Assembly: GCA_964460905.1 (NCBI GenBank)
Contig: CAYWRM010000006.1
Span: 62,001 to 126,000 of the forward strand
Direction of reading: 5' to 3'
Origin: GCA-002708315 sp964460905
GTDB taxonomy: Bacteria; Bacteroidota; Bacteroidia; Bacteroidales; F082
Length of the DNA stretch: 64,000 nucleotides
Shown: piece by piece, positions 62,862 to 64,000 of the stretch
Position numbering within the stretch: position 1 is the first letter of the stretch
Layout of the letters: each line of letters opens with the position of its first letter
Translations under genes and position numbers: made by a program
The notes under the pieces: generated by a model
Databases searched by the model: none
What the model was told of the DNA's origin: nothing
What the model saw: the letters and a program-made list of their open reading frames with translations, nothing else

Positions 62862-63718
62862 TGGAAAACAAAAAGCCAAAAAAAATTCAATTATTTCAAG
62901 AACAAAAAGTACGCACCCATTGGGATGAAGAGCAAGAGAAATGGTATTTTTCTGTTCAGGATGTGGTTCAAATCCTTTCCGAAAGTAAAGATGTAAAACA
63001 ATACATAAAACGAATGCGTTCTCGCGATGGGGAACTTAATTCCAACTGGGGTACAATTTGTACCCCCCTTAAAATGTTAGCTGCCGATGGTAAAATGCGT
63101 AAAATACAAGCAGCCGATACTGAGGGCTTATTTCGTATTATTCAATCAATTCCATCACCTAAAGCCGAACCCTTTAAACGCTGGTTGGCTAAAGTAGGAG
63201 CCGAAAGAGTTGAGGAAACCGATGATCCGGAATTGGCTTTCGACCGTGCCATGAAAACATATCTTGCAAAAGGATACTCGAAAGAATGGATTAATCAGCG
63301 ACTAAAAAGTATTGAGGTAAGAAAAGAGCTGACGGATGAATGGCAAGAACGAGGGATGAAAGAAGGTTTGGAATATGCCATTCTAACTAACGAAATAACA
63401 AAAGCCTGGGCTGACAGGGATGTGAAAGCATACAAAAAATTAAAAGGTTTAAAAAAAGAAAACCTGCGAGATAATATGACCAATTTGGAATTGGTTTTAA
63501 ATATGCTTGCCGAAGCCTCAACCACAGAAATATCGAAAGTTAAAAAACCAAAAGGTATAATTCAAAATAAGAAAGTTGCTCGAAAAGGAGGTACTGCTGC
63601 AAAAAAAGCACGATTAGAAATTGAAAAACAAACCGGAAAGCCAATTGTTTCAGGCAAGAATGCTAAAGAATTACGAATGGGAAATGAAGAATTACCAAAA
63701 GAAGATGAAACAAAATAA
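62861..63718 (+). CDS. Bro-N domain protein (DNA-damage-inducible / antirepressor-like)
   Basis: A 285-aa protein with an N-terminal Bro-N type fold (LFQEQKVRTHWDEEQEKWYF, VQDVVQILSESKDVKQYIKR) and a helical, Lys-rich C-terminus (KKVARKGGTAAKKARLEIEK). Proteins of this type are often encoded with type I restriction loci in Bacteroidota; DinD-like and phage antirepressors are the nearest known groups. It is linked to hsdS by a TAATG overlap. Its role, possibly DNA binding or control of restriction, is unknown. Confidence 0.75.
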   Translation: MENKKPKKIQLFQEQKVRTHWDEEQEKWYFSVQDVVQILSESKDVKQYIKRMRSRDGELNSNWGTICTPLKMLAADGKMRKIQAADTEGLFRIIQSIPSPKAEPFKRWLAKVGAERVEETDDPELAFDRAMKTYLAKGYSKEWINQRLKSIEVRKELTDEWQERGMKEGLEYAILTNEITKAWADRDVKAYKKLKGLKKENLRDNMTNLELVLNMLAEASTTEISKVKKPKGIIQNKKVARKGGTAAKKARLEIEKQTGKPIVSGKNAKELRMGNEELPKEDETK

Positions 63719-64000
63719 TATAGTTCAAGAAAAATCATATCAGTTTGCAATTCGTATCGTAAAATTGTATAAATATTTGTATGAAGAAAAAAAAGAATTT
63801 GTATTAAGTAAGCAATTATTGAGATGTGGTACATCAATAGGAGCAAATATAGAAGAGGCTATCGGAGGGCAAAGTGAAAAAGATTTCTTTGCAAAACTTA
63901 CAATCTCATACAAAGAAGCAAGAGAAACACATTATTGGTTAAGACTTTTAACAGATACTGAATACCTTACTAATAATGAAAGTAAAAGTTTAATAACAGA
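63705..64000 (+). CDS. Four-helix-bundle (23S rRNA intervening-sequence-type) protein, partial
   Basis: ATG 63705 overlaps the end of the Bro-N gene by 14 bp and opens at least 98 codons with no stop before the window end. The sequence is helical: EKSYQFAIRIVKLYKYLYEE, SKQLLRCGTSIGANIEEAIG, KDFFAKLTISYKEARETHYW, with LRLLTDTEYLTNNES following. This matches the four-helix-bundle family encoded in 23S rRNA intervening sequences and often found between type I restriction genes. It is incomplete at its 3' end because of the window edge. Confidence 0.85.
   Translation, partial: MKQNNIVQEKSYQFAIRIVKLYKYLYEEKKEFVLSKQLLRCGTSIGANIEEAIGGQSEKDFFAKLTISYKEARETHYWLRLLTDTEYLTNNESKSLIT

Noticed and set aside
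1..64000. CRISPR array
   Set aside because: No regularly spaced direct repeats with unique spacers were seen anywhere in the window.

Overview
The window looks like a low-G+C chromosome of the phylum Bacteroidota, probably a Bacteroidales/Marinilabiliales-type relative. The pointers are a gingipain-like (C25) protease with a type IX secretion sorting domain, a GT3-GT35 glycogen synthase/phosphorylase fusion, TPR histidine kinases, several outer-membrane barrels, and promoter -7 boxes of the TAnnTTTG type. The exact genus cannot be read from the sequence.

Layout. (1) 1-25.4 kb is ordinary chromosome: waaA, an outer-membrane barrel, kbl, mnmA, yjbQ, the giant glycogen fusion enzyme, a three-gene histidine kinase operon, a leftward polysaccharide cluster (oxidoreductase, lipoprotein, sugar-phosphate transferase), pcm and the C25 protease. 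Several intergenic gaps carry REP/MITE-like palindromes. (2) 25.4-47.4 kb is an island bounded by two identical 44-bp direct repeats (25383-25426, 47402-47445). On the minus strand they read as the 3' part of a proline tRNA, from the anticodon loop to the discriminator base. The island holds three TetR genes, a DUF1302-like/RND/LolA-like lipid-export operon, a visibly G+C-richer block of phosphoryl-chemistry genes (31.25-42.6 kb), a universal stress protein and an outer-membrane phospholipase A. A shared operator motif, TTTGAC-N6-GTCAAAC-N6-GTYAAA, recurs next to the TetR genes and their presumed targets, and a near-perfect inverted repeat of about 75-90 bp encloses one TetR gene. (3) 47.4 kb to the end is a second element. 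It starts at the second tRNA fragment and holds a tyrosine integrase, a Xis-like HTH protein, a small translationally coupled ORF, DUF3987 and DUF6371-type replication proteins, and cargo: a PD-(D/E)XK nuclease, type I restriction hsdR and hsdS, a Bro-N protein and a four-helix-bundle protein that runs off the end. No hsdM is seen.

How the parts may work together. The strongest candidate for an undescribed system is the G+C-rich block. A membrane class III nucleotide cyclase (31.2 kb) is co-directional with an SdiA-regulated-type propeller, a metallophosphatase/Omp85 fusion and an HD-domain protein fused to a Pycsar-effector-like membrane domain (37.2 kb). Facing it is a convergent operon of PAP2 phosphatase, an unusual pyruvate kinase, an outer-membrane protein and a metallophosphoesterase lipoprotein. 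A cyclic-nucleotide circuit controlling envelope or lipid phosphate chemistry is a plausible inference, not shown. The flanking lipid genes (RND/DUF1302/LolA-like, PldA) and shared TetR operators fit an envelope-remodelling theme. Integration at the tRNA-Pro site appears to have happened at least twice in tandem.
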